Both the position numbers and the translations under genes were made by a program. A DNA stretch of 35,726 bases from Anaerolineales bacterium (GTDB taxonomy: Bacteria > Chloroflexota > Anaerolineae > Anaerolineales > Villigracilaceae): NCBI GenBank assembly GCA_021462845.1, contig JAJTXU010000020.1:1-35726 (forward strand). The letters run 5' to 3'. Below are positions 23,430 through 31,038 of this stretch, piece after piece. Position 1 is the stretch's first letter. Every line of letters starts with the position of its first letter. The notes under the pieces were generated by a model. It saw only the letters and a list, made by a program, of their open reading frames with translations, did no database searches and was not told the origin of the DNA.

Positions 23430-24767
23430 TCACTCCAACAATCCCAACACCACTGGCAACAATTGCTTTTTCCTCGAAACTACTCCCTGCGCGTCGCGCG
23501 TGCCATCGGCGAGCGGAGGGTAGGGCAGGTCGCGGAGGATGGGCGGGGCGTTGGGAGTGACGATGAGTCGGCTCGAGCCGCGCACAACGTCGGTGATGAG
23601 GAGCATGGCAAAGTCGAGCCCGTGCTTGTCTTTCAGTTCATCCAATGCCTTTGTGAGAGGAGCAAGATGTTCGGCAAGTTGCAGAAGATCGGTCACTTCG
23701 GCTTGCGCGATGGCGAGTTTGAATCCGCCCGCTTCGTATTGTTTGACGTCGGTGCTGACGATCTCGCTCGGATCGCGGTTCGAGAGACCGGCGCCCGCGG
23801 AGAGCAAGGCTTTGCCGAACGATTCGATCGTCTCGCCTTTGAGCGGACTCCCGCCGACGAACGCCCAGCGCGAGAGTCTTTCGGCGGCGTCTTTGTCGCG
23901 CTGTGTGGTGGTGGGAGAGGTCAAGATGAGCGTGTCAGATAGAAGTCCCGCGAGAAGCGCGCCGGCGAGGCTGGGCGGCATCGAGAGTCCCGCTTCCGCC
24001 GTCTGTTCGGAGACGAGAGTCGAGGTCGAGCCGACGATATCCACTTTGAAACGAATCGGAGTGTGGGTGTGCGGGTTGCCGAGGCGGTGGTGATCCAGAA
24101 TTTCGAGCAGTTCGGCTTCCTCCAGCGCGGCGATCGCCTGACGCGGCTCGTTGTGATCCACTAAAATTATTTTCAAGCGGGGCGGGTTGAGAATTTCGCG
24201 TTGACGGGCAATGCCGAGATATAAACCGCCTTCATCCACCACCCAATACTCGTCGGTTTCGTCGCGCAGGATGCGGTTGAGAAAATCGCGGATGTGACCG
24301 CTGGCGGGGAACTTCGGCACGTTTGGATCTGCCGCGTCTTTGCACGGCGCCGACATCATCTCTCGCACGGTCGTATCGCCGGGGCGCGGACCGAGTATTT
24401 GTGTGAAATATTTGAACAGGCTAAACCCGTTGATCAAACCGAAGGGTTTGCCGTCTTCATCTACAACCGGCGCGACGCCGCCGGTCTTGCTGGCGAGGGT
24501 CCATGCGAGACCGAGTTGCGCATCGGGGCGCAGGCTGTCGAGTCTTTGCATGACCGATTCGAAGCGCGGCGACGCGTCGGTGAGCAGGACGGGCGGGTCG
24601 AGTTTCAATTGTTTGAGTAGCCACGCCGATTGCGGATTCAACGCGCCCGCGCGCGCCGCAACCGCTTCCGCGCCATCGCGTTCGCGCAGAAGCCATGCGT
24701 AGCCCATGGCGGAGGCAATGGAGTCGGTGTCGGGGTTGACGTGCCCGATGACGAAGGTTTTACTCAT
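23430..24767 (-). CDS. ppaC: Family II (DHH) inorganic pyrophosphatase with CBS domains
   Basis: This 445-residue manganese-dependent pyrophosphatase hydrolyses PPi to two phosphates. The DHH part begins with VIGHVNPDTDSIASAMGYAWL (metal-binding H-x-x-P-D-x-D). It is interrupted at about 70-205 by a pair of CBS-like regulatory domains (VMQRLDSLRPDAQLGLAW, GVAPVVDEDGKPFGLINGF, DEYWVVDEGGLYLGIARQ). It resumes with ILVDHNEPRQA and EILDHHRLGN. The DHHA2 domain ends in VVSRKKQLLP, whose Ser-Arg-Lys-Lys binds phosphate. CBS pairs in this family bind adenine nucleotides and regulate activity, and no DRTGG domain lies between them. A diverged relic of the same 3' end is found 380 bases downstream. 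Confidence 0.93.
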   Translation of the reverse strand: MSKTFVIGHVNPDTDSIASAMGYAWLLRERDGAEAVAARAGALNPQSAWLLKQLKLDPPVLLTDASPRFESVMQRLDSLRPDAQLGLAWTLASKTGGVAPVVDEDGKPFGLINGFSLFKYFTQILGPRPGDTTVREMMSAPCKDAADPNVPKFPASGHIRDFLNRILRDETDEYWVVDEGGLYLGIARQREILNPPRLKIILVDHNEPRQAIAALEEAELLEILDHHRLGNPHTHTPIRFKVDIVGSTSTLVSEQTAEAGLSMPPSLAGALLAGLLSDTLILTSPTTTQRDKDAAERLSRWAFVGGSPLKGETIESFGKALLSAGAGLSNRDPSEIVSTDVKQYEAGGFKLAIAQAEVTDLLQLAEHLAPLTKALDELKDKHGLDFAMLLITDVVRGSSRLIVTPNAPPILRDLPYPPLADGTRDAQGVVSRKKQLLPVVLGLLE

Positions 24768-24790
24768 GGTTTTTTAGTGGAGAGGAGACT

Positions 24791-24813
24791 CCCTTCTCCC
24801 TTTGGGAGAAGGG
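24791..24813. other. Perfect hairpin between the DUF433 and pyrophosphatase genes
   Basis: CCCTTCTCCC and GGGAGAAGGG pair around TTT. The sequence around it (a purine-rich GGGTTGGGGATGAGGGG tail) looks like a widespread intergenic repeat type. No T-run suitable for termination follows directly. Confidence 0.6.
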
Positions 24814-24852
24814 TTGGGGATGAGGGGAAGTAACCGCGTAAGGCGGGCTCCT

Positions 24853-25074
24853 TTAGGCAAATTCGATGACTTCTTCTTCCGCCAGCGACGCCGCGTACAT
24901 CAGGGCTTCATCAATGTCTTCCGATTCAAGATAGGGGTAAGCCTTGAGGACGGAATCGCGAGTTTCGCCCGATGCAAGCAGACCGAGCAAGCGAGAGACG
25001 GGGAATCTCAAGTTGCGGATGCAGGGTTTGCCGTTAAACACGTCAGGATTGGTGGTGATTCTTTTGAAGGTCAT
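24853..25074 (-). CDS. DUF433 protein without a DUF5615 partner
   Basis: This 73-residue protein is a minimal DUF433 domain: ITTNPDVFNGKPCIRNLRFPVSRLLGLLASGETRDSVLKAYPYLESEDIDEALMYAA. The G-K-P-x-I-R-x-x-R-x-x-V segment, the Y-P-x-L-x-x-x-D-I-x-x-A-L-x-Y-A helix and the length match small antitoxin-type members. Its ATG overlaps the end of the MazG-like gene (ATGA). The usual toxin gene is missing, since only 85 bases separate it from the pyrophosphatase start. It is either an orphaned antitoxin or works with the MazG-like protein. The other DUF433 gene in the window (4582-4914) does have a toxin partner. Confidence 0.87.
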   Translation of the reverse strand: MTFKRITTNPDVFNGKPCIRNLRFPVSRLLGLLASGETRDSVLKAYPYLESEDIDEALMYAASLAEEEVIEFA

Positions 25075-25448
25075 TTTGAATACCTCGCAATTGTTTGTGG
25101 CTTAATTATACCCTCGCCTTCATCGCCAGTTAGCAACTTGTTGATATGCTCGTCGAGATCGTCCATAGTTTTCATGAATGCTGATTCGAGGTCAACGTGA
25201 TGCGCCTTTGCCAGAATGATAACAGACCAAAGGCAATCTGCGAGTTCGTGCGCGAGTTTGTCGTGCGCTTCTGATATTTTGCGCTTGCCTTGTAACGCTA
25301 CGATCAATTTGGTCAAGTCGCCAACGTCGCCGACGAAGCCTAGCGCAAGTTCCTCGGTTGACCATTCTGCGCCGTATTGCTTCTGTTCAAGCAGGGCATA
25401 CTTGGCGCGGACTTCAGCCGCTCGTTGAATGATCTCTTGAAATTCCAT
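25071..25448 (-). CDS. MazG-like nucleotide pyrophosphohydrolase
   Basis: This 125-residue helical protein of the all-alpha NTP pyrophosphohydrolase group probably converts a nucleoside triphosphate to the monophosphate. The sequence EELALGFVGDVGDLTKLIVALQG corresponds to the E-x-x-E helix pair, with the usual E-x-x-E reduced to G-x-x-G-D. The second helix HDKLAHELADCLWSVIILAKAHHVDL carries the E-L-A-D-x-L metal motif (E-x-x-D). The first acidic motif is therefore partly degenerate. The ATG at 25448 overlaps the stop of the molybdenum protein (TAATG). A longer form from 25469 would run into that gene and is rejected. The substrate is unknown. Confidence 0.8.
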   Translation of the reverse strand: MEFQEIIQRAAEVRAKYALLEQKQYGAEWSTEELALGFVGDVGDLTKLIVALQGKRKISEAHDKLAHELADCLWSVIILAKAHHVDLESAFMKTMDDLDEHINKLLTGDEGEGIIKPQTIARYSK

Positions 25449-28400
25449 TACTTCTTCATCGCCCGCCACACGCGTTCAGGCGTGGTTGGGATCGCATCCA
25501 CGTTCACGCCGATGGCGTCGAGGATGGCGTTGCCTACCGCGGGCGCAACCCCGTCCATGGGGATCTCGGCGACGGCTTTGACTCCGAACGGGTGACTCGG
25601 CTCGAAGGTCTCGACGAAGATCGTTTCGAGTTCGGGCATTTCATCGGCGCGGAAGATATGATAACGGTCAAGGTCGCGTTCGATGGCGTCGCCTTTGTCG
25701 TCGTAGCGCATCTCTTCGCAGACTGCGTAACCGAGGGCTTGGGTCATGCCACCTTCAATTTGTCCCGACGCGGTGAGCGGATTCACGATCACGCCCGAGT
25801 CAACCGCCATCACGAGTTTGTCTACGGTGACCGCGCCTGTTTCCGTATCCACCGTCACTTCGGCGAACTGAGCGGCAAATGGAGGGGGAGAGACTGGCGA
25901 AACATACGACGCGACTCCCATGATCTGCTCTTGTTGATCCTTGTGGAGGGAGTGCAAAGCGATCTCAGCGAATGAAATTGTTTTTCCATCGGGGGCAATC
26001 GCCATTCTGTTTTCGAGACGAATTTCCTCCTCTTTGTATACGTGTGTACTTGTTTCCTTGTCTACCTGTTTACCTGCATTCAACATCATCGCCGCGCGGA
26101 CTTTGATTCGTTCCGCAACAACGTTCGCCGCTTTCACCGCCGCCGCGCCAGAGATGTAAGTCGTTGACGAAGCATACGCGCCTTTATCAAACGGCGTGAA
26201 GTCTGTGTCTGATGAATAGCAGATCATATCTTCAAGCGGAACTCCGAGTACCTCCGCCGCCATTTGCGCGAGGACGGTATCTGAGCCTGTGCCGAGATCT
26301 GTCGCGCCGACGAGCATGTTGAATGATCCATCGTCGTTCATCTTGATGGATGCGCCGCCCATATCGAGGTAGGGAATCGCTGTGCCTTGCATCACCATCG
26401 CGATGCCGATGCCTTTACGTTTGTGGGACAAATTGGCAATTTGTCCTACGCGCCACGATTCATTTCCATATTTATCATCCCATGCAATCGCGGCTCTGCC
26501 TTGCGCGACACATTGTTCCAACCCAACGGTCTGGACGATCTCAGGTCGCGGCTCGCGTCCTTCGTTCCATGCGGTGGAGAACGGATGATACTCGCCGGGG
26601 CGAATCGTATTTTTCAAACGGAAGTCAATCGGGTCGAGGTTCAACGCGCGGGCGATCTTTTCCATGTGACGTTCGACGGGCCAATATCCCTGCGGCACGC
26701 CGTAGCCGCGGAACGCGCCTGCGGGCGGCGTGTTGGTGTACACCACGTCCGCATAAAATTGGATGTTCGGACTCTTTCGATAGTCGCCGTCGCCGACGTA
26801 CAACGCCATCGCTTTGTGACCCGTGTTGCCTGTGACGGTGAGCGCGTGACAGCCATACGCGCCCGTGTCGGATAACGCGTACATCGCGTTGGCTGTGATC
26901 GTACCGTCTCGCTTCACTCCCGTCTTCATCTTGACTCGCATTGGATGCCTTGATCGCGCCGCGATAAATTCCTCCTCGCGTGTGTACTCGTAGATGACGG
27001 GTTGCTTCGTTGCAATCGTGAGATGCGCGGGGACATCTTCCATCAGCACTTCCTGCTTGCCACCGAATCCGCCGCCGATGCGCGGCTTGACCACGCGGAT
27101 TCGCTTGACGGGCAAATTCAGCACAGGCGCGAGCATCCTCCGCACATGGAACGGAACTTGCGTGGACGTGCGAATCACCAAACGATCATCTTCATCCCAA
27201 TACGTGACGCACACATGCGGCTCGATGGAAACTTGCTGGACTTTTGGCACTTCGTATTCCGCTTCGAAGATTTCATCCGCTTCTTTGAATCCTTTTTCCA
27301 CGTCGCCGATGTCAATGCGGATGTGCGCGGCGAGATTCTTTTCGGGGTTCGAGTCGGCAAAATTGACGTACTCAGGCTCGTCGTGGATTCGAATCGCGTC
27401 GGGTTTCATCGCCTCGCGCGAGTCGAGGATGGAATCCAGAACTTCGTATTCCACTTCGATCAGCGTCAATGCCTTCTCTGCAATTTCAGGAGTCTCTGCC
27501 GCAACCAACGCGACGCGGTCGCCGACGAAGCGGACTTTGTGATCGAGTGAAAACGTATCGAGCGGACCGGGGATCGGATCGGATTGTCCCGCCGTTGAAT
27601 ACACCACGCGCGGAATATCTTGAAACGTAAGCACAGCCGCGACGCCCTTCAATTCTCTGGCTTTGCTCGCGTCAATTTTTTTGATGAGCGCGTGCGCGTG
27701 CGGCGAATGCAACACTTTCGCATACAACATGCCGCGCGCGTCCATGTCCGCAGTGAAAGCGGGCTTGCCCTGCACGAGTTTGACCGCGTCCACTTTTTTC
27801 TCGGGCTTGCCAACGGTTTGCCAAGTTTGCGATTCAGGCGTCACCACAACCTTCGGGCGCGTCATCACGCCAGCGAGTTGCGGCGAATCAAATCCAGACG
27901 GCGATGATGAATCGGTTCGCGGCGCGCCGAAATCCCAGTTGATCGTGTCCACTCGAATCGGTTCGTCGCCGCGCATCACCGCCGCCGCTTTCAACACGGC
28001 TTGCACAGGTTTGAGATAACCCGTGCATCGGCACAACACGCCGCTGATCGCCTCGCGCACTTCCTCTTCACTCGGATTCGGATTCGTTTCCAGCAGTGCC
28101 TTCGCCGCAAGGATTTGCGCGGGCGTGCAAAATCCGCATTGGATGGCGCCCGATTCAACGAACGCCTGTTGAAGCGGATTCAAGCCATCGGTCTTTTTCC
28201 ACCCTTGATCGGGATGTTCGCCCAACGCTTCGATCGTGACGACGAGATGTCCCTCCGCTTGCGCCGCGAGCATAGACCCCGCGTTGACGGGTTTGCCGTC
28301 CAGCAGAACCGTGTCCGCGCCGCTCAGCCCGCCCTCATCGCCGAACTTGACGCCGTAGTAGCCGAGTCTGCGTACGGCGGAGAGTAATGTTTCTGAGGGC

Positions 28401-28450
28401 GCGCAATCAATTTCGTGTTTGTTTGAGTTGATGGTGAGGGTGACGTTCAT
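25448..28450 (-). CDS. Xanthine-dehydrogenase-like protein: degenerate ferredoxin domain + [2Fe-2S] domain + molybdenum-binding domain
   Basis: This 1000-residue fusion combines the small Fe-S subunit (about 1-165) and the large molybdopterin subunit (about 225-1000). In the ferredoxin-like domain the ligand pattern C-x4-C-x2-C is replaced by D38-x4-S43-x2-D46 (FGDEGGLSGADTV), and the fourth Cys is Gly58. The second Fe-S domain is intact: IQCGFCTPAQ (C105, C108) and VLCRCTGY (C140, C142). The large domain has the HSPHAHALI, RIGGGFGGKQ and GAFRGYG-type segments and a C-terminal GVKAVAEIP with the catalytic Glu. The domain fusion resembles the XdhD/selenium-dependent group. The ATG at 28450 has AGGAG upstream. 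A form starting at 28498 would begin inside a heptad repeat. Confidence 0.92.
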   Translation of the reverse strand: MNVTLTINSNKHEIDCAPSETLLSAVRRLGYYGVKFGDEGGLSGADTVLLDGKPVNAGSMLAAQAEGHLVVTIEALGEHPDQGWKKTDGLNPLQQAFVESGAIQCGFCTPAQILAAKALLETNPNPSEEEVREAISGVLCRCTGYLKPVQAVLKAAAVMRGDEPIRVDTINWDFGAPRTDSSSPSGFDSPQLAGVMTRPKVVVTPESQTWQTVGKPEKKVDAVKLVQGKPAFTADMDARGMLYAKVLHSPHAHALIKKIDASKARELKGVAAVLTFQDIPRVVYSTAGQSDPIPGPLDTFSLDHKVRFVGDRVALVAAETPEIAEKALTLIEVEYEVLDSILDSREAMKPDAIRIHDEPEYVNFADSNPEKNLAAHIRIDIGDVEKGFKEADEIFEAEYEVPKVQQVSIEPHVCVTYWDEDDRLVIRTSTQVPFHVRRMLAPVLNLPVKRIRVVKPRIGGGFGGKQEVLMEDVPAHLTIATKQPVIYEYTREEEFIAARSRHPMRVKMKTGVKRDGTITANAMYALSDTGAYGCHALTVTGNTGHKAMALYVGDGDYRKSPNIQFYADVVYTNTPPAGAFRGYGVPQGYWPVERHMEKIARALNLDPIDFRLKNTIRPGEYHPFSTAWNEGREPRPEIVQTVGLEQCVAQGRAAIAWDDKYGNESWRVGQIANLSHKRKGIGIAMVMQGTAIPYLDMGGASIKMNDDGSFNMLVGATDLGTGSDTVLAQMAAEVLGVPLEDMICYSSDTDFTPFDKGAYASSTTYISGAAAVKAANVVAERIKVRAAMMLNAGKQVDKETSTHVYKEEEIRLENRMAIAPDGKTISFAEIALHSLHKDQQEQIMGVASYVSPVSPPPFAAQFAEVTVDTETGAVTVDKLVMAVDSGVIVNPLTASGQIEGGMTQALGYAVCEEMRYDDKGDAIERDLDRYHIFRADEMPELETIFVETFEPSHPFGVKAVAEIPMDGVAPAVGNAILDAIGVNVDAIPTTPERVWRAMKK

Positions 28451-28465
28451 GTTTGCTCCTCGCGA

Positions 28466-28553
28466 GTTGAAGGTTGAAAGTGGAAAGTCGAAAGTCAAAG
28501 GTCGAAGGTCGTTGGTTGAAATTATGACCTTTGACTTTCAACCTTTGACCTGA
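28466..28553. repeat. Inverted period-7 repeat element (class B, GTYGAAR heptads)
   Basis: Eight consecutive heptads in perfect register (GTTGAAG, GTTGAAA, GTGGAAA, GTCGAAA, GTCAAAG, GTCGAAG, GTCGTTG, GTTGAAA) occupy 28466-28521. After a short spacer, four complementary heptads (GACCTTT, GACTTTC, AACCTTT, GACCTGA) fill 28526-28553. The arms can pair as a long hairpin. The left arm fills the gap between the methyltransferase stop and the molybdenum-protein start. The right arm lies inside the methyltransferase gene and encodes its last residues (RSKVESQRS) and stop. Confidence 0.88.
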
Positions 28554-29613
28554 TACTTTTTCTTAATTCATCAATCACAATTTTATTCCCGTTTTCATCT
28601 TTGTAGAACCACACATCCCAGCCGTTGACGGGGGCGCCGTTCATCAGGGATTTTGCCACAAAGTGAATCGAGCCAGTGACCTCGCCGCACTTGATGTGTC
28701 CGTTGGCGAGGACTTTTGCCTTCTTGCCGTTCTTTGCAAAATACAGCGTTTGCCCGGGGTTCAACAATCCGTTTTCGAGCAATGTCCCAAATGGGATGCG
28801 CGTTTGCTTGCGTTTCTCGGAAAGGATCAACACCTCCGCCGGAGAGGAGAGGACCGCGTCAATGCGTTGTTGCGCGACCTTGATGTACTTCTTGTCGCGT
28901 TCGATGCCGATCCAGTTACGACCGAGTTTCTTCGCGACCGCGCCGGTGGTGCCAGAGCCGAAGAAGGGATCAAGGATCAAGTCGCCCCGTTGAGAAGAAG
29001 CGAGGATGACCCGGTAGAGTAATGCCTCGGGCTTCTGAGTCGAGTGTGCTTTCGTCCCGTTATGTTTGACGCGCTGTTTGCCCCTGACCAGCGGAAGTTC
29101 CCAATGCCGCCAGTCGGAGCGCATTTGCAAATCCTCGTTGAGGGCTTTCATGGCGTGATGGTTGAACGTGTACTTTGCGCCTTTTTTCTTCTGCGCCCAG
29201 ATCATTGTCTCGTGCGCGTTGGTAAAACGAACGCCGCGGAAATTTGGCATAGGGTTGTCTTTGATCCACAACAGGTCGTTGAGAATCCAAAAACCCAAAT
29301 CTTGCATGATCGCGCCGATGCGGTAGATGTTGTGATACGTGCCGATAACCCAGAGCGTGCCGGTGTCTTTCAACACGCGTTGACTCGCGCTCAGCCAATC
29401 GCGCGTGAACTTGTCGTACGCTTTGAAATCCTCGAACTTGTCCCAGCCATCGTTCACCGCATCCACTTTGCTCAGGTTGGGACGATACAGGTCATTGCGG
29501 AGTTGCAGGTTATACGGCGGGTCGGCGAAGATGACATCCACCGAGTTCGCGGAGAGTGTTTTGAGAATCTCGACGCAGTCGCCGTGGAGGATCTGGTTGA
29601 GAGGGATGGTCAT
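28522..29613 (-). CDS. CcrM-like adenine-N6 DNA methyltransferase (probable GANTC specificity)
   Basis: This 363-residue beta-class N6-adenine methyltransferase has motif IV DPPYNLQL near the N-terminus, then the target-recognition region. The SAM motif I is DPFFGSGTTGAVAKKLGRNWIGIE. A C-terminal domain of about 85 residues (RIPFGTLLENGLLNPGQTLYF, ending NGWDVWFYKDENG) is the CcrM-type extension, also called RAMA-like. Length and domain order match Caulobacter CcrM (about 358 residues), so GANTC is the likely target. No cognate restriction gene is seen. The ATG at 29613 overlaps the AbiEii-type gene by four bases (ATGA). The final nine residues come from a heptad repeat and are probably not part of the native family fold. 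Confidence 0.92.
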   Translation of the reverse strand: MTIPLNQILHGDCVEILKTLSANSVDVIFADPPYNLQLRNDLYRPNLSKVDAVNDGWDKFEDFKAYDKFTRDWLSASQRVLKDTGTLWVIGTYHNIYRIGAIMQDLGFWILNDLLWIKDNPMPNFRGVRFTNAHETMIWAQKKKGAKYTFNHHAMKALNEDLQMRSDWRHWELPLVRGKQRVKHNGTKAHSTQKPEALLYRVILASSQRGDLILDPFFGSGTTGAVAKKLGRNWIGIERDKKYIKVAQQRIDAVLSSPAEVLILSEKRKQTRIPFGTLLENGLLNPGQTLYFAKNGKKAKVLANGHIKCGEVTGSIHFVAKSLMNGAPVNGWDVWFYKDENGNKIVIDELRKSIRSKVESQRS

Positions 29614-30254
29614 TTCAGCCAACTCTGCTCGATGGATTTGGCTTCTTCGGTAAAGTAATTCTTCACGGTATCCCAAGATACGGATTGTAAGAGCATCGGG
29701 TCGGGATCATGGTCAGCGCTCTCGAAATAAACGAGACGTTTTGTAACTTGAACCTCAAAGTCGCGCACGGACGGATATTTTTTGGGAGCAAGCTCAAGCA
29801 GGCTTTGTAAGGAAACTTTCTGCGAAATAAAATACAGATCATAAAAATCTTTGCGATTTGCCCTTGAAAGCAAGGCGTCCATTTTCATCAGGGCAATATC
29901 TTCGATGGATGCCATACGGAGATTTTCGTCCTCCACCAGCGGCTTTAACAGTGCATATCCGTATCCGAAGAATCCAATTCGAACATTTTTTGCAGTAAAA
30001 ACCAGATTGCCCCAAGACGCATCCGATAATTCGGGCTTCAGCGCGGAGAGCGACTCTTCAAGGCGGACACGTATGGAAGGGATATCTTCGGTCGGCGAGA
30101 AGAGATCGAGGTCAACAGACCGGCGGCGCCCCAGTTGAAGCGAAAGCGCGGTGCCGCCCGCGAGATAAAACTTGCCTCCTATTGTGCTGTTGAAGAACTC
30201 GCGCAGGACGTCTCGCATGTCTTCTGTAACAGTATTCCAAAATAGCGCCGTCAT
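29610..30254 (-). CDS. AbiEii-type nucleotidyltransferase toxin
   Basis: This 214-residue protein of the AbiEii (PF08843) nucleotidyltransferase family has GGKFYLAGGTALSLQLGRRRSVDLDLFSP. Here G-G-T-A-L-S-L and S-x-D-L-D-L-F are the nucleotide and metal site. MASIEDIALMKMDALLSRANRKDFYDLYFI is the conserved C-terminal helix pair with K-x-D-A and R-x-x-K-D-x-x-D-L. AbiE systems block phage growth and plasmid loss by modifying a host RNA or protein target. The TAATG overlap with the upstream small gene and the ATGA overlap with the downstream methyltransferase put three genes in one coupled unit. Confidence 0.9.
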   Translation of the reverse strand: MTALFWNTVTEDMRDVLREFFNSTIGGKFYLAGGTALSLQLGRRRSVDLDLFSPTEDIPSIRVRLEESLSALKPELSDASWGNLVFTAKNVRIGFFGYGYALLKPLVEDENLRMASIEDIALMKMDALLSRANRKDFYDLYFISQKVSLQSLLELAPKKYPSVRDFEVQVTKRLVYFESADHDPDPMLLQSVSWDTVKNYFTEEAKSIEQSWLK

Positions 30255-30499
30255 TATTCGAAGCCCAGGACGAGTTTCCAGAAGTTGAGATGAGGCTGGG
30301 GGAGCCTTTCATTTCCAAAACGGTTGATCCATAAAATAATTTGTTCCCGCGAATAGACCGTGAACAGCCATTTGATCTCGGCGCGGTTGCCGAATTGCAA
30401 CACGCGTTCGATGATGGTGTGCGAATCTCTTTCAGGGACGAGTGTGGCGATGTCGTATTCCTGAAAGAACGGGGCGAGGGAGTGAGGGATGGCGGTCAT
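30254..30499 (-). CDS. Small partner protein of the AbiEii-type gene (DUF6922-like)
   Basis: This 81-residue protein has a pattern I associate with small antitoxin-like proteins preceding AbiEii-type genes. It opens with SLAPFFQEYDIATLVPERDSHTIIERVLQFG, continues with EIKWLFTVYSREQIILWINR and closes with PQPHLNFWKLVLGFE. The motifs R-D-x-x-x-I-I-E-R-V-L-x-x-G and F-W-x-L-V-L-G are distinctive. No DNA-binding motif is evident, unlike AbiEi. Its stop overlaps the AbiEii-type start (TAATG). It probably neutralises the nucleotidyltransferase, but this rests on context. Confidence 0.75.
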   Translation of the reverse strand: MTAIPHSLAPFFQEYDIATLVPERDSHTIIERVLQFGNRAEIKWLFTVYSREQIILWINRFGNERLPQPHLNFWKLVLGFE

Positions 30500-30516
30500 A
30501 GGGCGTGGATACGATT

Positions 30517-31038
30517 TTATATCAATCGTTTCTTCAACTCTTGCAGATGAGCCAGAATATCGGGATTGAAATCGAATTTGCCCGCCTGAGGCAGGGCGTC
30601 GGCGAGTATGCGTTCCAATTCAACTGCGCTGATCTGGTTGTGTTGTATCAGGAAAACGATATCATCCAAATCACGGTCGCTGCCTCGATCCAACTTGCTG
30701 AGCGCGATGCTGTACGGATCGAAAATGAAGACATCAACGTTTCCAAATTGACCGATATGAATACCGCGTTGCTCGTTGCCTTCCGGCAGAGGCACGAATC
30801 GCTCGATGGGAACTGGTTCTGTATCCAGTCCCATCTCGTTTGCAACTTCTTCGATGACAAGTTGAAAGTTGTCTTTTTGCAGGTCGTCGCCTACATAATC
30901 AATGTCGAGCGTTTCTCGCGAACTTCCGAGAAGGATTAATGCGCTGCCGCCAAGCAGATGAAGAGTCGCTGGTTTGGGGTAACGCGCTCCCAATTGTTGG
31001 AGAAAATCCTGGATAGCCTGCTTAGACACTTGCCTCAT
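30517..31038 (-). CDS. DUF6036-type nucleotidyltransferase
   Basis: This 173-residue protein has the core LLGGSALILLGSSRETLDIDYVGDD, a nucleotidyltransferase active-site signature (G-G-S-A-x-x-L-x-G, then R-x-T-x-D-I-D). VDVFIFDPYSIALSKLDRGSDRDLDDIVFLI supplies the conserved K-L-x-R-x-x-x-R-D-x-x-D helix. Such proteins are common in TA-like gene pairs in Chloroflexota and Cyanobacteria. Its ATG overlaps the upstream unknown gene by four bases (ATGA). It is not homologous in detail to the AbiEii gene that follows 17 bases after the next small gene, so two different nucleotidyltransferase modules lie back to back. Confidence 0.85.
   Translation of the reverse strand: MRQVSKQAIQDFLQQLGARYPKPATLHLLGGSALILLGSSRETLDIDYVGDDLQKDNFQLVIEEVANEMGLDTEPVPIERFVPLPEGNEQRGIHIGQFGNVDVFIFDPYSIALSKLDRGSDRDLDDIVFLIQHNQISAVELERILADALPQAGKFDFNPDILAHLQELKKRLI

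Noticed and set aside
24768-24852. Remnant of a DUF5615 toxin after the orphan DUF433 gene
   Set aside because: The 85 bases encode no DUF5615 motif in any frame I read. They hold a hairpin repeat instead.
28451-28498. Longer N-terminus of the molybdenum protein starting at 28498
   Set aside because: These codons are made of heptad repeat DNA, and the ATG at 28450 has AGGAG at proper distance and the normal family N-terminus.
28466-28553. Heptad array as a small CRISPR
   Set aside because: Units are 7 bases, contiguous, without spacers, and the second half is inverted. There are no cas genes.
29614-29676. Longer N-terminus of the methyltransferase starting at 29676
   Set aside because: It would overlap the AbiEii-type gene by 67 bases, whereas the ATG at 29613 gives an ATGA overlap and the typical CcrM-like N-terminus.
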